Assembly (NCBI RefSeq): GCF_000003605.2
Contig: NW_003118931.1
Coordinates: 583,489 to 638,942, forward strand
Direction: 5' to 3'
From: Saccoglossus kowalevskii
Taxonomy: Eukaryota; Hemichordata; Enteropneusta; Harrimaniidae
Length of the DNA stretch: 55,454 bases
Shown: piece after piece, positions 1 through 12,176 of the stretch
Position numbering within the stretch: position 1 is the stretch's first letter
How the letters are laid out: every line of letters begins with the position of its first letter
The notes under the pieces: generated by a model
Told to the model about the DNA's origin: nothing
What the model saw: the letters and a program-made list of their open reading frames with translations, nothing else
The model's database searches: none
Translations under genes and position numbers: made by a program

Positions 1-175
1 CGGAATTCATTGGTAGTGCCAAGTGATGTTCTGATTGGTTAATTCGGAATTCATTGGTAGTGCCAAGTGATGTTCTGATTGGTTAATTCGGAATTCATTG
101 GTAGTGCCAAGTGATGTTCTGATTGGTTAATTCGGAAGTCATTGGTAGTGCCAAGTGATGTTCTGATTGGTTAAT
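1..175. repeat. 44-bp tandem repeat, about 4 copies
   Basis: Four near-identical units start at 1, 45, 89 and 133. Each begins CGGAATTCATTGG and ends TGATTGGTTAAT; the fourth reads CGGAAGTC instead of CGGAATTC. The array starts at the window edge, so it may continue upstream. Each unit holds two ATTGG (inverted CCAAT) pentamers. The copies are nearly perfect, so the expansion is recent. Confidence 0.95.
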
Positions 176-349
176 GGCATGTATCAGTTGAATTTGTGTT
201 CAAGAAAACATGGTGGATTTCAGTATTCATATGGAACTGATCCTAAAACATTCATGGACAGTAAAAAAAAACTTTAAGTTTACATACCGGTATATTTTAT
301 AACAAACAAAGAAAATACAAATTGTTGTATCAAACCATAACTGCATAAT

Positions 350-830
350 TTGTCACATAGCCTACTAAAGCAACAAATTGAAGGAAACCTGTCAATTTCT
401 AAATTCCATTTGTCCATTTCTCAGCACAATTTTCAATATGCAGCTGTTACACATTGGAACTCCCTCACAGTTTTATTAAAAAGTTCAAATAATAGAAATC
501 AATTTAAATCAGATTTAAAGACCCATCTCATAAGTAGTTAACTGGCATATCCATCTTTCTTGACTATTATTACCGGTAGTATTTTAGTTACTTTATTTTC
601 CTTGTATTATATTTGCTAACCAGGGTATATTTGTTAGTTCCTTGGAAGATTTTGTTTATTGTTTTTTTTTTCCTACCAATTAATTATTTATATTTCTTAT
701 TTTTGTTTGTATTTCAACACAAGTACGACATGGTTGTCTGGGTTTTCTTTCCTGATTGTTGAGTCTTCGCAATGTGTTTTGTATAATTATTGTTGTTTTC
801 CCCTGAGGCAAAGACAAGCTGAAGGACCAT
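350..830 (+). mobile_element. 3' end of a non-LTR retrotransposon (LINE)
   Basis: The open frame at 350-541 encodes a peptide with QYAAVTHWNSL followed by FKSDLKTHL. This is the arrangement seen at the extreme C terminus of many non-LTR reverse transcriptases (YAA..LWNSLP then FK..LKTHL). There is no ATG and no upstream polymerase domain, so it is a 5'-truncated copy. The following 0.3 kb is T-rich with no open frame and is taken as the element's 3' UTR; the right edge is uncertain. It lies upstream of the first visible KIAA2013 exon and probably sits in an intron of that gene. The family within the LINEs cannot be told from this much sequence. Confidence 0.6.
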
Positions 831-1378
831 GAAGCTAAATGGCAGTTCCATGCATGGGCTGAGTGAAAGGAAATATTTCTAAGCCTAAAATAAAACCTAA
901 TATTACATTACACCTCTTTGTGTATTTGTTAATTTTACATATGTTTGTCATGAAAGTATGTTTGTAAATATCTAGAAAAATCTCGTCTTTTGTTGATAAT
1001 TTTGATTGTTTGGAATGCTGTCGACCGTGTCCCAATAATCCCCGTTGGTATCTCCATACTGACTTTAAGAAGGGCGTCGATAATCAGCCGAGACAGGACA
1101 AACATTGACTGTAATTCATGGGGATCATGTCCGTAATTTGTGGGATGAAACCCCAAATATTATTATTATAATATATATTTTATTTTACATCGCAAAACTA
1201 CAACACTTGGTTTCGCTGTCAATTATTTCATTCGTCATGGTGTCTCAAATTATTGGTGGAAAAAATCAATATTGTTTGAAAGGTTAACCGTGTGACAGGA
1301 CTTACATACTGTGTATTCTAAGAATAAGAATTATTAACTGAATTAAACTCAAAACCTAACAGATATTTTCTTTTGTAG

Positions 1379-4300
1379 AAGCTAGAGTTGTACATTTCAG
1401 AGAGGGACAAGTGTACAGAATTATCACACAGTCTCAGGTATGTGTGTTGTTTGTTTCATTTCTTCATTGGTGTGACATTTTTATCTAAAAAGTACTTATT
1501 TCAGCAAGAAAGTGTTTCTCTTTCACTTATTTTAACACAAATTGTTTTTATTTTATTTACTCCAAGAGTTTTTAGGGTAATATAAACATAATTAGAAATG
1601 ATTTGTTAGAGCAAGATTAACCTTCCACCTGTGTAGATATGTTTACTTATACATATTAAAACTTTATCACACGTTTAATTCCTTATCCTGCCAGCCCTGT
1701 GCACTCTTACATTGACTTGACCAGATAAGAAACTGTATGGCCCAGGCTCTAATATTGGTTGAGTGCATTAGACACATTTAAGTAGTATTGTTTGTTTTTG
1801 TTGAAATTAAAATTATGTACAAATTCAATTTCAGTATAAGTTTGTCCATTTTTCAGGAGTAAAAACAGATAATTGTATACATAAAATATCATTAAATTTT
1901 ATGAAGAGGAATATAGAACAGAAAAACAAATATGATTAATAAATTTGTCTGTCACAGGTATTATTATTTATTGATCACTTGTATTCCAAAGTGAATATGA
2001 GGTTATTACGAGCATACCTCAAAGTATGCACGCAGACAGTACAAGGGAGTATCGACAGACGTTCAGCGGAGGTCAATGCAACTGTGTACTGCATACTTTG
2101 AGGTATTTTCATAATAACCTTATTATTATACATCTTTTCCTCCCAAGGATACATCATGGGTATGCCGAAATCTAAAATGTTTTAGAACAGATTTAGAGAA
2201 CTTCTTTGTGTGGGGTCTTGCAAACTTCGCGTGAACTTTAGAACACGCACACGCGTCACTCACTTATTCACTCACTCACTACCTTTCTTTACACTATGCT
2301 TTGACTAATTGAGTAATTTCCTTGAAGATTCATTGTTTTATTTATTCTCAACAACAATTTAACAAAAACTCTTAATCCAAGACGTAACTATTTAACTGCA
2401 CGGAAATTCATTGGCTGTCGTCGTCATACAACACGAACAGTTGTCGTCGTTTTGGTGGTGGAGATGCAATGGCGGTCGTCGACGTAGCGGAGGCCATCTG
2501 AACATTTACGTTTATGTTGAAAGTGAATTCTGTTCTTGCCACTTGTACTGTGCCACCAGGTAGAACATTTTAGTTGTCGGCGTTTGAGGTATTTGTATTT
2601 TCTTGCAAAAATTTGGTAGATACTGGCCTGGATGTTAAAATGTCAGACATGTGTTCCGCTGGCTCTCACTTGCTACGGCATAGTGGTTGATACTGTTTAC
2701 AGTATTGTGGAAACCAAATTATGTATGGCCGTTTTTCTCCCCGAATGATTCATTTTTTCTCCTAAAAATACCAGCTGTTTTGGTCATTTTCTTCATGATT
2801 GTTCCAAGGCTATTCATGCCTACTTTAGAATGTTTGAACTATAGAACTATAGCTGAAGACTGTGTCATTCCTACCGGGCGATGTGACAAAAAAAATTTGT
2901 ATACATGGACTGGACATCTTTCTTGGTTTTCTGGTGTGGCAAAAGCAACAGGCTTGAATGACTGTTCACTGTTTACTTGCCCGATCATGTTTTAGTGTTT
3001 CTCTCGGAATATTCCAGATACTTTCTCCCATCAGAATTCCGTTGCAATACCACATCTCCCCATGTCATTTTATGGTGCTCGTCACTACCCCTTAGACCGA
3101 AGCATTTTGTGTTGTTGAGCCAGATGGTGTTTAGCAAGGATTTTGCATTATCGAGACCAAGCTGGCCACATTTCCACAGCGCGGACTCATCGTTGGCAGT
3201 GAGAGGTTCTGCTCTGTTCTGTTCCATTTTGCTTCAAGGCTTTATAAAAATAGTGTTGCAGGTGATTATCGAGTACTTGCGGTGTTATTTTGTGTATCTC
3301 TTGCATTTAATTTCTCTGTATTGCAGGAATCTTCGAAGGCTGTTTGTTTCGTATTTTGTTTTCTTGGCGGTGTTTTTGTTTTTTTGATCAGTGACAAAAC
3401 GTTGTATTTCCGAATCTGTTGATAAATTGGCCTCGTCTGTGCTTGCTTTACCAATGTCACTGGCTAGGTTTAGCAGCTCCGCAAAGTTGTCGTCATTGCT
3501 TTTGATCGGCAATAAATCGAAATTGATTTCGTTGTCACCGTCACCATCACCACCAGGCTCAGAAAGATGAACATCTGACATGCTTCTCAGCCGATATGCA
3601 TTTGACTCTGCCAATAACTTGTTGAAATAATTTGATAAACGTATTTGTTGTCGGAGCTCAAGAAACTAAGCTGCCAGGACTACACTGCAACTTGATGTAC
3701 ATCGTCTGCATATTGGCAGACGACGCAATGAATTTAGTGGCGCCACCTTGTACATGATATGATTTATATTTAATTCAATAAACATTTATTTCTTAATAAT
3801 ATTTGTGCAAAGAAATTTATTGTGTCATTAGCTGTCCGTGCCTTTTTCGTGAATGAAACGCGCAAGTAAAATTTCAAATTAAGTACCATGGAGGCTGCCA
3901 TGTTTGTTTTTATTATTAGAGAACGCTTATGTGCATGATCATTTCATATTTGGAATTAGCATTTCCTAATACGGTAGGATGAAAATACCCCGTATAATAC
4001 TGCAAAATTACGGCACGCAGTAACATATGGCGTATAATAATGATTTATGTTGATTTTTTTTTATAGAACAGAGAATGTATCAGTATAACACAAAAAGTCT
4101 TGGCACATAGAAGTCGACCATCATTGTTATTACAACAAATCACAGTGGAAAATGGAGCTGTAAGATCAAATTATTTGTGTTTACTTTTTATATCTATATG
4201 TTCGTAATTGTCAAAGATGGTTTTAAAAAATATAGAATATTTTGGCCCATCGTTATCGGAATGCTTGATTCAATGTTCTTTAATGGCAATTGGTATTCAG

Positions 4301-7300
4301 CCAGTTACCAGTTCAATTTTCTGTGACAGCAAAGACCACAAAAAGATGTCACACTTCCTAGAAACTATATTTTCAGATAACAAATTAAGTTTCCATTGAA
4401 ATATTCCCTTTTTCGAAATGTATTCTCATGCTATTAGAAATGGCAAAAAACACCTTTATTCTACATGCACTGTAAATAACCTTTTCACAACCAGTTCCCT
4501 CTATTCATCCAAATTCACAAAATAGTACTGTATATATTCTGCATTTTCTTTCAGAAGATTGGGATAAAAATAGTCAAATGTTTTGAGTGAAAATTGACTC
4601 AAATTTTTTAGTTGGCTCCAGAATTAGGATTCATTTCCAGAAATATTGAAAAACGTGAGAACAAATTGCAGAAAAATTTGGGTGAGAAAGTCTTGTGGAG
4701 AAAAGGTTAAAGTAAATAAAGCTTTCTTCTATTTTCATCACAGAGTTTTGCTGCCAAGCTGAGTATTACTGTACCTGGTGCCTATGGATGGAAAGATGTG
4801 GCTACAAAAGAAAGGTAGCCTCACAGTTTTATATCTAATCAAACAAGTACAAACAAATGTATCCAATTAGTTACAATCTGTATTTTTACCATCATCACCA
4901 TATTTACATAATTTCTGATATCTTGTGTCAATTACTATCATAATCAGGCTAATAAATGAAATTCTTGAAAGGAATTTACATAACGTGTTCCTTTCAACTT
5001 TTATATTTGCATGATAACAGTCATTAACAACGTGGTCAATTCTGAACATGTATGTTTACATAAATCAAATATTGTAAAACTGGTATTACATTCACTCTTT
5101 TGATGTTTTGAACAATCTCTGGATTTTCAATTCACAAAATTGGCAAGGAAACAATGAGTTCTATTGTTACCTGTATGTTACATTTTAATTGGATTTAATT
5201 TAGCGGATTTTACGTATCGGCAAGATAGAAAAAGTAAAAAACCAGAGAATAATTAATGAGGAAAATATTAGTCTCGGAAAATGTTATTATTTCAGGTATT
5301 TTAATATTTGTCATTGATAGATTTATGATAAATATTTATAAATATACTCTTTTCTTCTAATCGATCAGCTGTGACATTCATTTGCCAATATTTGGGTTAA
5401 TTAAATTTCATAAAATGGACATTAATATTTTGTGACATGTATCACATTATATTTAAAGAATACCGGCGTATGCATTTTATTTACCAGTTAAAACACATCA
5501 TTGTTGTTGTTTTGTCTGGAAACCATTTTACTAAAATACTTACACTCTTACATAATGAGCTGTCTTCTTTATTCCATATTTAAATTTATTTATTAAATTA
5601 AGTGATGCGATTGGATGAACTGATGTTTATTATGGCTATCACATTATTTATTATCAAATTATTTTTTATCAATTTTATTTTTAAAAGACACATAATTTTA
5701 AAAGCACCACAAAATCTTTATATTTTGCTTAGTGAATGTTCCATCAAATAACTGATGTAGAGTGAATAGATGTCCGCAGGTTATGTCATTAAGGTGTACT
5801 CACATGCAAATGATGAGCCTCATAGTGAAAAGCAGTGAACTCATTCAAATATTTATTTTGTGTTTAGATATATAAATAATAATAATAATATTCATTTAGC
5901 AATAAGTAATTTCACAGGCACTTTTATAGATGGTGAGGTACAATTGTGTTATGATATCTTTCTTCTTGTCTATTTCAGTTCAGATTCCTCTGTACCTCCT
6001 TTCACTCTGACATCAGGGATTGTGAAAGCGCCCTCTACAGACAAGACAGAAGAATATGTTTTGGTTTCCATAGCAACTTCCAGCTTACCACAGGCAATTG
6101 AAGTACAGCCAAAAGAGTGAGTGTAGTAAATTGTTTTGTCATCTAATATGTATAAGGTGATATGCACTTGCAGTACAGGAGGGGAGGGGGGGGGTTGTTA
6201 GTGTAAATATCATATCTAGAAATGTTGGTACAGTGTAATTTGTGGACTTTTAAAAACAAACATCTTTAATTTCTCTCAAAAAAGTTATTAGCTTTCATTC
6301 CAAATGTTAAAACAATTACTCAATTTTACACTAACTGGGACAAAAATCTCTGGTGAAAAAGGGAATTTTATTGCACTTGTTCAATGAGTTTTACTGATTT
6401 CTTGTACTCAACTAACACACAATGTTTTTTCATCTCAGTTCACACACTGAATGGGTTCTATCCGTGGTACATTATTCAGCTCCAGGGCCATATAGTGAAA
6501 TGTACATGGAACTACATAGAAAGCTTGACCAACAAGCAAAACAGGTAATATCTATTTACACAACAAATTACACATCAACTGTATCCAATCTTGGACTATA
6601 TTGTGCAAAGTGCTTATTAAAAAGATACTGTAAAATAATTTATTTTAGCTGGAATTAATTTCATTGAAAAGACTTTTTGGGTGTTTTGTATGTAATTTAT
6701 GTTCACTGATTTTCGATAAATTGAATGTAAAATATAGAAAAAAATGAATATTCACTGGATTTTATTTTCACTGAATCATTCCTTCAGCAAAAATAGCAAA
6801 AATTATATCCATGCAAATATAAAGTACTCTAGAGTATTTCATGTTAGCTCTGTATGTGCCTAATATGTAAATGACTGAGGTACATGTATATCACAATAAA
6901 ATATATTTTAATAATCTATCATACAATATACACAATTTTTGGTTTCTATCTTAAATAATTAGATATACTTTACTTGCCGTAGTGTAAACACTCTTTTCAG
7001 AAATGCCAAACTGAAATTTAATGGAATGGGGCTTACACATGTATATGGGTTTACACTATGGATATCTATGGTATTTTACAGTCATACCTAAAATACGTCT
7101 TTACATTTATCTTACAGAACTTGTTATTCCTTTAGCTCATATGTGTTCATAATTTAGGTTTAAATTATTAAATGTTAACACCTTGTTCTGTTACAGGAAA
7201 TGATTCATTTGTTGTCTACCTACGGCCGTGATTTAAGTCCACTTGCTGATGAACACCTTAGTCAGTGGAAACAGGTGAGTGATTGTTCGTAATACTGATT

Positions 7301-10300
7301 CATTAACACTGAATCAACACTGTTGATGCTATTTTTTTCCCATTCCCATCTGTGGAGGGTTTCAGTAAGCGGTGTGTTGAAAAATTGACTTTGGCATTGA
7401 TTTAAACTACCGGTAACACATTGTCCTTTGACATGAAGGTTGGGGGGGGGGGGTCTGAAAAATAGTAAATATAAATGAAAGGGAGCAGAAATCCACTCAA
7501 TTTTGAAAGTTTATTGGAATGATAGAGAAAATTTACCAACATGCAATTTACCCATGCTTGTTTCTGTTTATTCTCATTTTGTAAATTTGAGGGTGTAGGA
7601 ACCCCCACTCAAAAACTTAGTAATTGACTTAAATGGTCTATGTCTTGTTTTTGGCCTGAATGGATTTACTCTACTTCCCCTTTCATTCCCTGCAACACTC
7701 TTACCTGCTGTCTTGATTATTTCCATTATACCACTCAAATACATATATTTGACGATAAACTCACAGCCATTTATACTCTTTGTATAATTATCCTGTAAAA
7801 GCTATGGAATAGTGGTTCCGGGCAGGAAATATACACAGATGTTCAGATCAGTAAACCGACACCGGATATTATGAACGCTACCATGTATTATATACTGTCA
7901 TCAGTACAGTCACCAGTTATGAGTGATGAGAAATCTTCTGAACAGTCACAGCAGCTACAAGAATATGGTTGTTATAGTGGACCACCAACCTGGTATGATT
8001 TGAAGTTTATTATTATATTTTTGTTTCCAGTAACCTTGATATGCCCTCTGTTGTCAGTTTCAAGGAAGGACACATTTATGATTTTCACATGATTTAAAAA
8101 AAAAAAAGTATGGAAATATATTGTATCTATGTAAGTTACAGTGTACCATTTTATTCTTATAATTATCTCATTACCATGATTTTTGTGTAGAAATTGTACT
8201 CTTTTGATGGGATAATTTTATGTATTTATATAATGTGGTTAACGTAAAAAAAAAAGTTACAATGTAGCATGAACCACTATACTGCTTGACCAGGTCTTGC
8301 CCAGTAAAATTCAATTACCGGTACCATACAAATTATAGGTTGTGAATAGTGTTATTACACGTTGCTGCAAATTTGACAGATCTTTCATTAATTGGAAATT
8401 AAATCTTTGCTCAACTTGATACCTCAAAGAATTGCATGCTCTCCATCTGTGCAAGCAATGTATACAATACTTGGTCAATATGATGGACAATACTTTACAT
8501 TTGCACAAATTGACACCATTTTGGTAGTTTTATTTGTTTGCATAATTCAAATAAAACTACTAGCACAAAAATAAATTTGAATATTTCTTTGATTTTTGAG
8601 TGCTGTATTTCTGTAGTGCTGTATGTGTGATTAGTGTTGGCAATTGTTGTAAAACAAAAATGATATTTTTCGATTGTATCAAAGATTTATTTCTGTTAAA
8701 TAGTAATGCTAAAAATCAAATGCAATTTAATAACTAACAAACTGTTTTTAAAATGTCATTCATAAAATACTGCTGTAGCACACGTTGCTGATCATAATTG
8801 CTAATTGATTGAATCACAGTCTCTCTATCAATGGAGCTTTATCCATGCTCTATCACAGGAACTTTTATTGGATCTGTAACAATCACAGAAGAACTGTGAC
8901 CGGGGTGCATCAAGATTAGATGACTGCCTCAACTGATCTATGTATCTTGTTAATGTTTGATAGATATGACCTTAACACACTGTAAAAATTTTTATTTAGT
9001 ATAATAATTCCATAGCTATTTTAATGTGAGCATGTGTTGTCATGGCGAATGATAATTCTAAACTTGTTGTAATTACGACCTTGATTGATTCTATGATCTT
9101 AATTTGTTCCACATTGCATGCATTTCACACAAAAACCTTTGATCACTTGAATAGATGTTCATTGTACAAATATTATATACAAAAAACTTATAAATAAAAA
9201 CCTAAGCTTGGTCAGTCATGTGATATAAAATATTTCATTTTTAGTTACCAGAAGAAGGTACAAGATGATGATTTACAAGGGGCCCTTGGTGAAATGTTAA
9301 ACACATTGCCATTATTGAGATTTTACGTGTCACGTACCAAAGTAATGTGCATCATGTGTCATCATCAGGTGACTTTTCAACAAAATGTTGACTAGTTTCA
9401 CATCACATTTTTTGTGACTTTTCCCATGCAGTTGCATGTAAAACAATATTTCAGTAAGACCTGAATTTTGTGTGCTTATATTTAAATAAAAAATGCTCAA
9501 AATCAGAGCTATTGTCGCTTTATTTAAATTGTTCATTTCATTTGTCAGGTTAGACGAGGATTACTGGCAGCAGGTTTACACAGAGCAGGAGTTAGCTGAC
9601 CTAGTCAAGCTATGGATTCATACACTATTCAAAAATGGATGCACAAGTCAACTAACAGCTGGTAAGAAAAATTTAATCATTAATATCATCAGTTTTTTCT
9701 GTCCAGACTTCAGATCCTACCTGGGGGATGTACACTAAAAAAGAAGTTTATGCATGATTTGACCACTTAGCCCATAAGGACCTGTGCTTCAACTCAACTT
9801 ATGGCTGCATATAAATGGATTGCACTAATTTGTTGATACTCAATAGAGTCAAAAACATTTATTTTCTTCTTCTTCTGATGTAAATAACTTGGCATTACAC
9901 TTTGTGTACTTAACATGTTTGTACACTTTATAATACCAACATCAATGTTGTGTTCAGTGGGACCAATCTTTTTGGCAGAATTCTTAGGCTAATGCGTTGC
10001 CTTAGTATTTTAGCTATTGTTACAAAATAGGTAATTCAATAGCAAACCTTTTGGAGTGCTCGCAAAAACTGTTTTTATTGAACTCACCCCAGTTGTCTTT
10101 CTCACTTGATTGATTTAACTATTCCAGGTGCTTATGGTGTGATGCAGGCAGTGCTACTGAGTCTGCTCGGTATCAAGCAAACAGAGACATATCTGGCCAT
10201 TAATTCTGATCCACGATTATTTAAACATGATTTATATCTGAATAATATAATATATAATGATAACTACTTGGATTTGAATATCCTGACTAACAGTAAAGCA

Positions 10301-12176
10301 ATTCGTGTCAGAGTGACACCAAAAAAAGATATGGATGAGAATGGGAAGAGGAAACATACGTTACTGTATGCATGTGACGCAGGGTGTCCCAATGACCCAA
10401 TCCCACTAGGGTATGTAACTGGCAATTGCTGTTTATTTTCTATTATGTGGTAGTCAGTCTGGACACTCCCATGTGTTCATGCGTTAATAAGTAGGGCTGG
10501 TCAAGAAGGAGGGAACTGTCAGGTGTGATTATGTCTTTTTGTTTGTCTGTCCATGGAACCATGGTCTGTCTGATTATATGTATAGAATTGGATTGAGTGT
10601 ACACAATTGTGTTTGTTTTAATTGAAAATGAATTTCATTTTATTTGTTGTATGGACCCACATTGAATATGACATGGTGTGATGATGTAATTGTTATAGGA
10701 ATACGTCAATTTCCTTCTTTATTTTGTTACAGACGTAAATCTCAAGTTTTCACTTTGAAATATACTGAGCCGCAGTCATCATTTTTGTACATAGCTGAAA
10801 AACCAAACCATCTGGTAGATTTACGAAAATTCTTGCATATTAAAACTATTAAACATGGTGAGTATTGACTGGTTTTTGGTTTTTATGTAAAATGGCAGAT
10901 GGCACTTTGTTTGATTGAGCATGTGGTTTTTTATATGGAAAGCACGCTTAATTTACAAAATGATTATGTTCTTAATAGTGACAGAAAATTGAATTTTCTG
11001 TCACTATTGTCTGCTTTACTATCTTTCTCAAAATAGTTTTTATCTTTTTATTCCAAATGTCAGAACATCACCAATTGTAACACATTATGCTATGTCTATG
11101 TTTCAAATACAATATTTTTCTGGGCATTATAAGATACATGTACCGGTAAATTTTGTGTGAAAGTGAGGACTTGTAATTTCACCTCTGTGTGTCTTTCACC
11201 TGTATCTCAGACATGCCTTAGCTGATTTCATTCAAATATCGCACACACATCACACGTCCCATGCAATATCCCATGCATATGTTTCAAGATCCAATTCAAG
11301 ATAGCAGAGTGACAGCTATTTTAGTGCTAACAAGTCAATCATTTCTGCCAATCATGAACTGGATCTCAGTCATGCATGGACATGTTTCATTCAAACTTAG
11401 TGTATCCATTGAACATAATGGGTCCTAGATGCACATCGTTTTTGTTTCAGATCAGATTGAAAATGCCAATTGGTGGTCTACAATTCTTATTGCTTTGATA
11501 CTTGATAATTGTACCTTGGGTAGACCTCTCTCAGATTTGTCCATTTAGTGATGATATCTTTAATTCTCTAATTATGATGAATATTTTTGTCATTTTTGGT
11601 AAAAAGTGATATTTTCGACTTAATGTTGAAAACCGCAAGTCCGATGTGCAAATGTGCACTGCTAACAGTGGAGCTATTTCAGCCAAGAGACTGCTTGTTT
11701 AACAAATGCAGTTCCAATGTCATATTTCTGACATGCTTTGATCGATCGTTAAAACTTCACACATACATGTACATCACACATCATATCATACATGTATTTG
11801 TTTCATGACCCAAATCAAGATGGCCAAATAGTGGTCATTTTTGCACTAAAAATTCATCTAAGTCGAGCATTTCTGCCATTTGCAACTGGATCTTGGTCAA
11901 TCATGGATTCATTCCTGTGAACATGTTCAAGCTCACCCATTAATAAAGCAATGTACATTATACCTGTGTTACCACCTCAATCTGATATAATTACTGTTTT
12001 TTTTTCTTTTCACAGTGTCATTGCCGCAGCCTCCACCTCATACTACTGTCAGGCTGCCGACCATCTTCTGGGTGACTGTGGTTATTTTGATTGTCTCATT
12101 CCATTTATTTTTATTTAAATTAATTTTTAATGAATTCTGCTCAGGACAAGACAAATTCCGTGATCCAAGACCATAG
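1379..12176 (+). CDS. KIAA2013: KIAA2013-like membrane protein, 5' part missing, 11 exons
   Basis: Exons: 1379-1437, 4067-4159, 4744-4814, 5979-6116, 6439-6544, 7197-7274, 7802-7992, 9549-9661, 10128-10410, 10733-10857, 12016-12176. All have AG/GT borders and compatible phases, and they total 1418 nt (about 471 residues plus a TAG stop). Compared from memory with vertebrate KIAA2013 (about 634 residues), matching landmarks in order are FREGQVYRI, a CISITQKVLAHRSRP block, HTEWVLSVVHYSAPG, the sequon NATMYYIL, GCYSG, YACDAGCPNDP and a C-terminal membrane helix (TIFWVTVVILIVSFHLFLFK) followed by a short tail. The missing N terminus, about 165 residues, would carry the signal or anchor. The conserved cysteines and the sequon fit a lumenal domain with one C-terminal membrane span. 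The function of the family is not established to my knowledge. The donor after 4814 (AG|GTAGCC) is the weakest splice site. Confidence 0.9.
2000..2120. repeat. Imperfect inverted repeat, MITE-like
   Basis: The left arm, 2000-2030 (AGGTTATTACGAGCATACCT...), pairs with the right arm, 2090-2120, at about 27 of 31 positions. The loop is about 60 bp. It lies in the intron between the first two visible KIAA2013 exons. I see no clear target-site duplication. The element class is unknown. Confidence 0.6.
2635..3614 (-). pseudogene. Decayed Crypton-like tyrosine recombinase (DUF3504 type)
   Basis: Read on the minus strand, four blocks follow the order of the KIAA1958/QRICH1/ZMYM-type recombinase domain. 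First, an acidic N terminus with DSEIQRFVTDQKNKNTAKKT (3285-3614, possible ATG at 3581). Second, after a frameshift, VLDNHLQHYFYKALKQNGTE (about 3205-3290). Third, after a missing core segment, LWKCGQLG...GLRGSDEHHK (2985-3227). Fourth, in shifted frames, ERCPVHVYKFFLSHRPVGM, then GMNSLGTIMKKMTKTAGIF, then SINHYAVASESQ (about 2635-2935). The candidate catalytic Arg (GLRG) and Tyr (NHY) are visible; the HxxR segment is not. Frameshifts, stops and deletions make it non-functional. Cryptons move by tyrosine recombinase. The copy lies antisense in a KIAA2013 intron. Confidence 0.8.
6626..6836 (+). mobile_element. MITE copy 1, about 211 bp, TA-flanked terminal inverted repeats
   Basis: The left end TACTGTAAAATAATTTATTTT is an imperfect inverted match to the right end, which reads TACTCTAGAGTACTTTATATT on the other strand. 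TA dinucleotides at both ends would fit a Tc1/mariner-type target duplication. A second copy lies at 28325-28514 in the opposite orientation and shares long internal stretches such as GACTTTTTGG.TGTTTTGTAT and GAATCATTCCTTCAG. It sits in the intron between exons 6439-6544 and 7197-7274. It has no coding capacity, so it is non-autonomous. Confidence 0.75.
11195..11945. repeat. Two diverged copies of an intronic repeat
   Basis: About 11195-11440 and about 11735-11945 share the same order of motifs: ACACATCAC, then CATGTTTC or GTTTCATGA, AATTCAAGAT or AATCAAGATGGC, CATTTCTGCCA, ACTGGATCT.GGTCA-type, and CATG at the end. The copies are heavily diverged, so this is an old duplication or two insertions of one family. 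They lie in the last KIAA2013 intron. Confidence 0.4.

Noticed and set aside
9244-9369. Open stretch with acceptor-like and donor-like borders between KIAA2013 exons 7 and 8
   Set aside because: It ends in phase 0 while the next exon needs phase 2, and the flanking exons join directly in frame and match the family without it.
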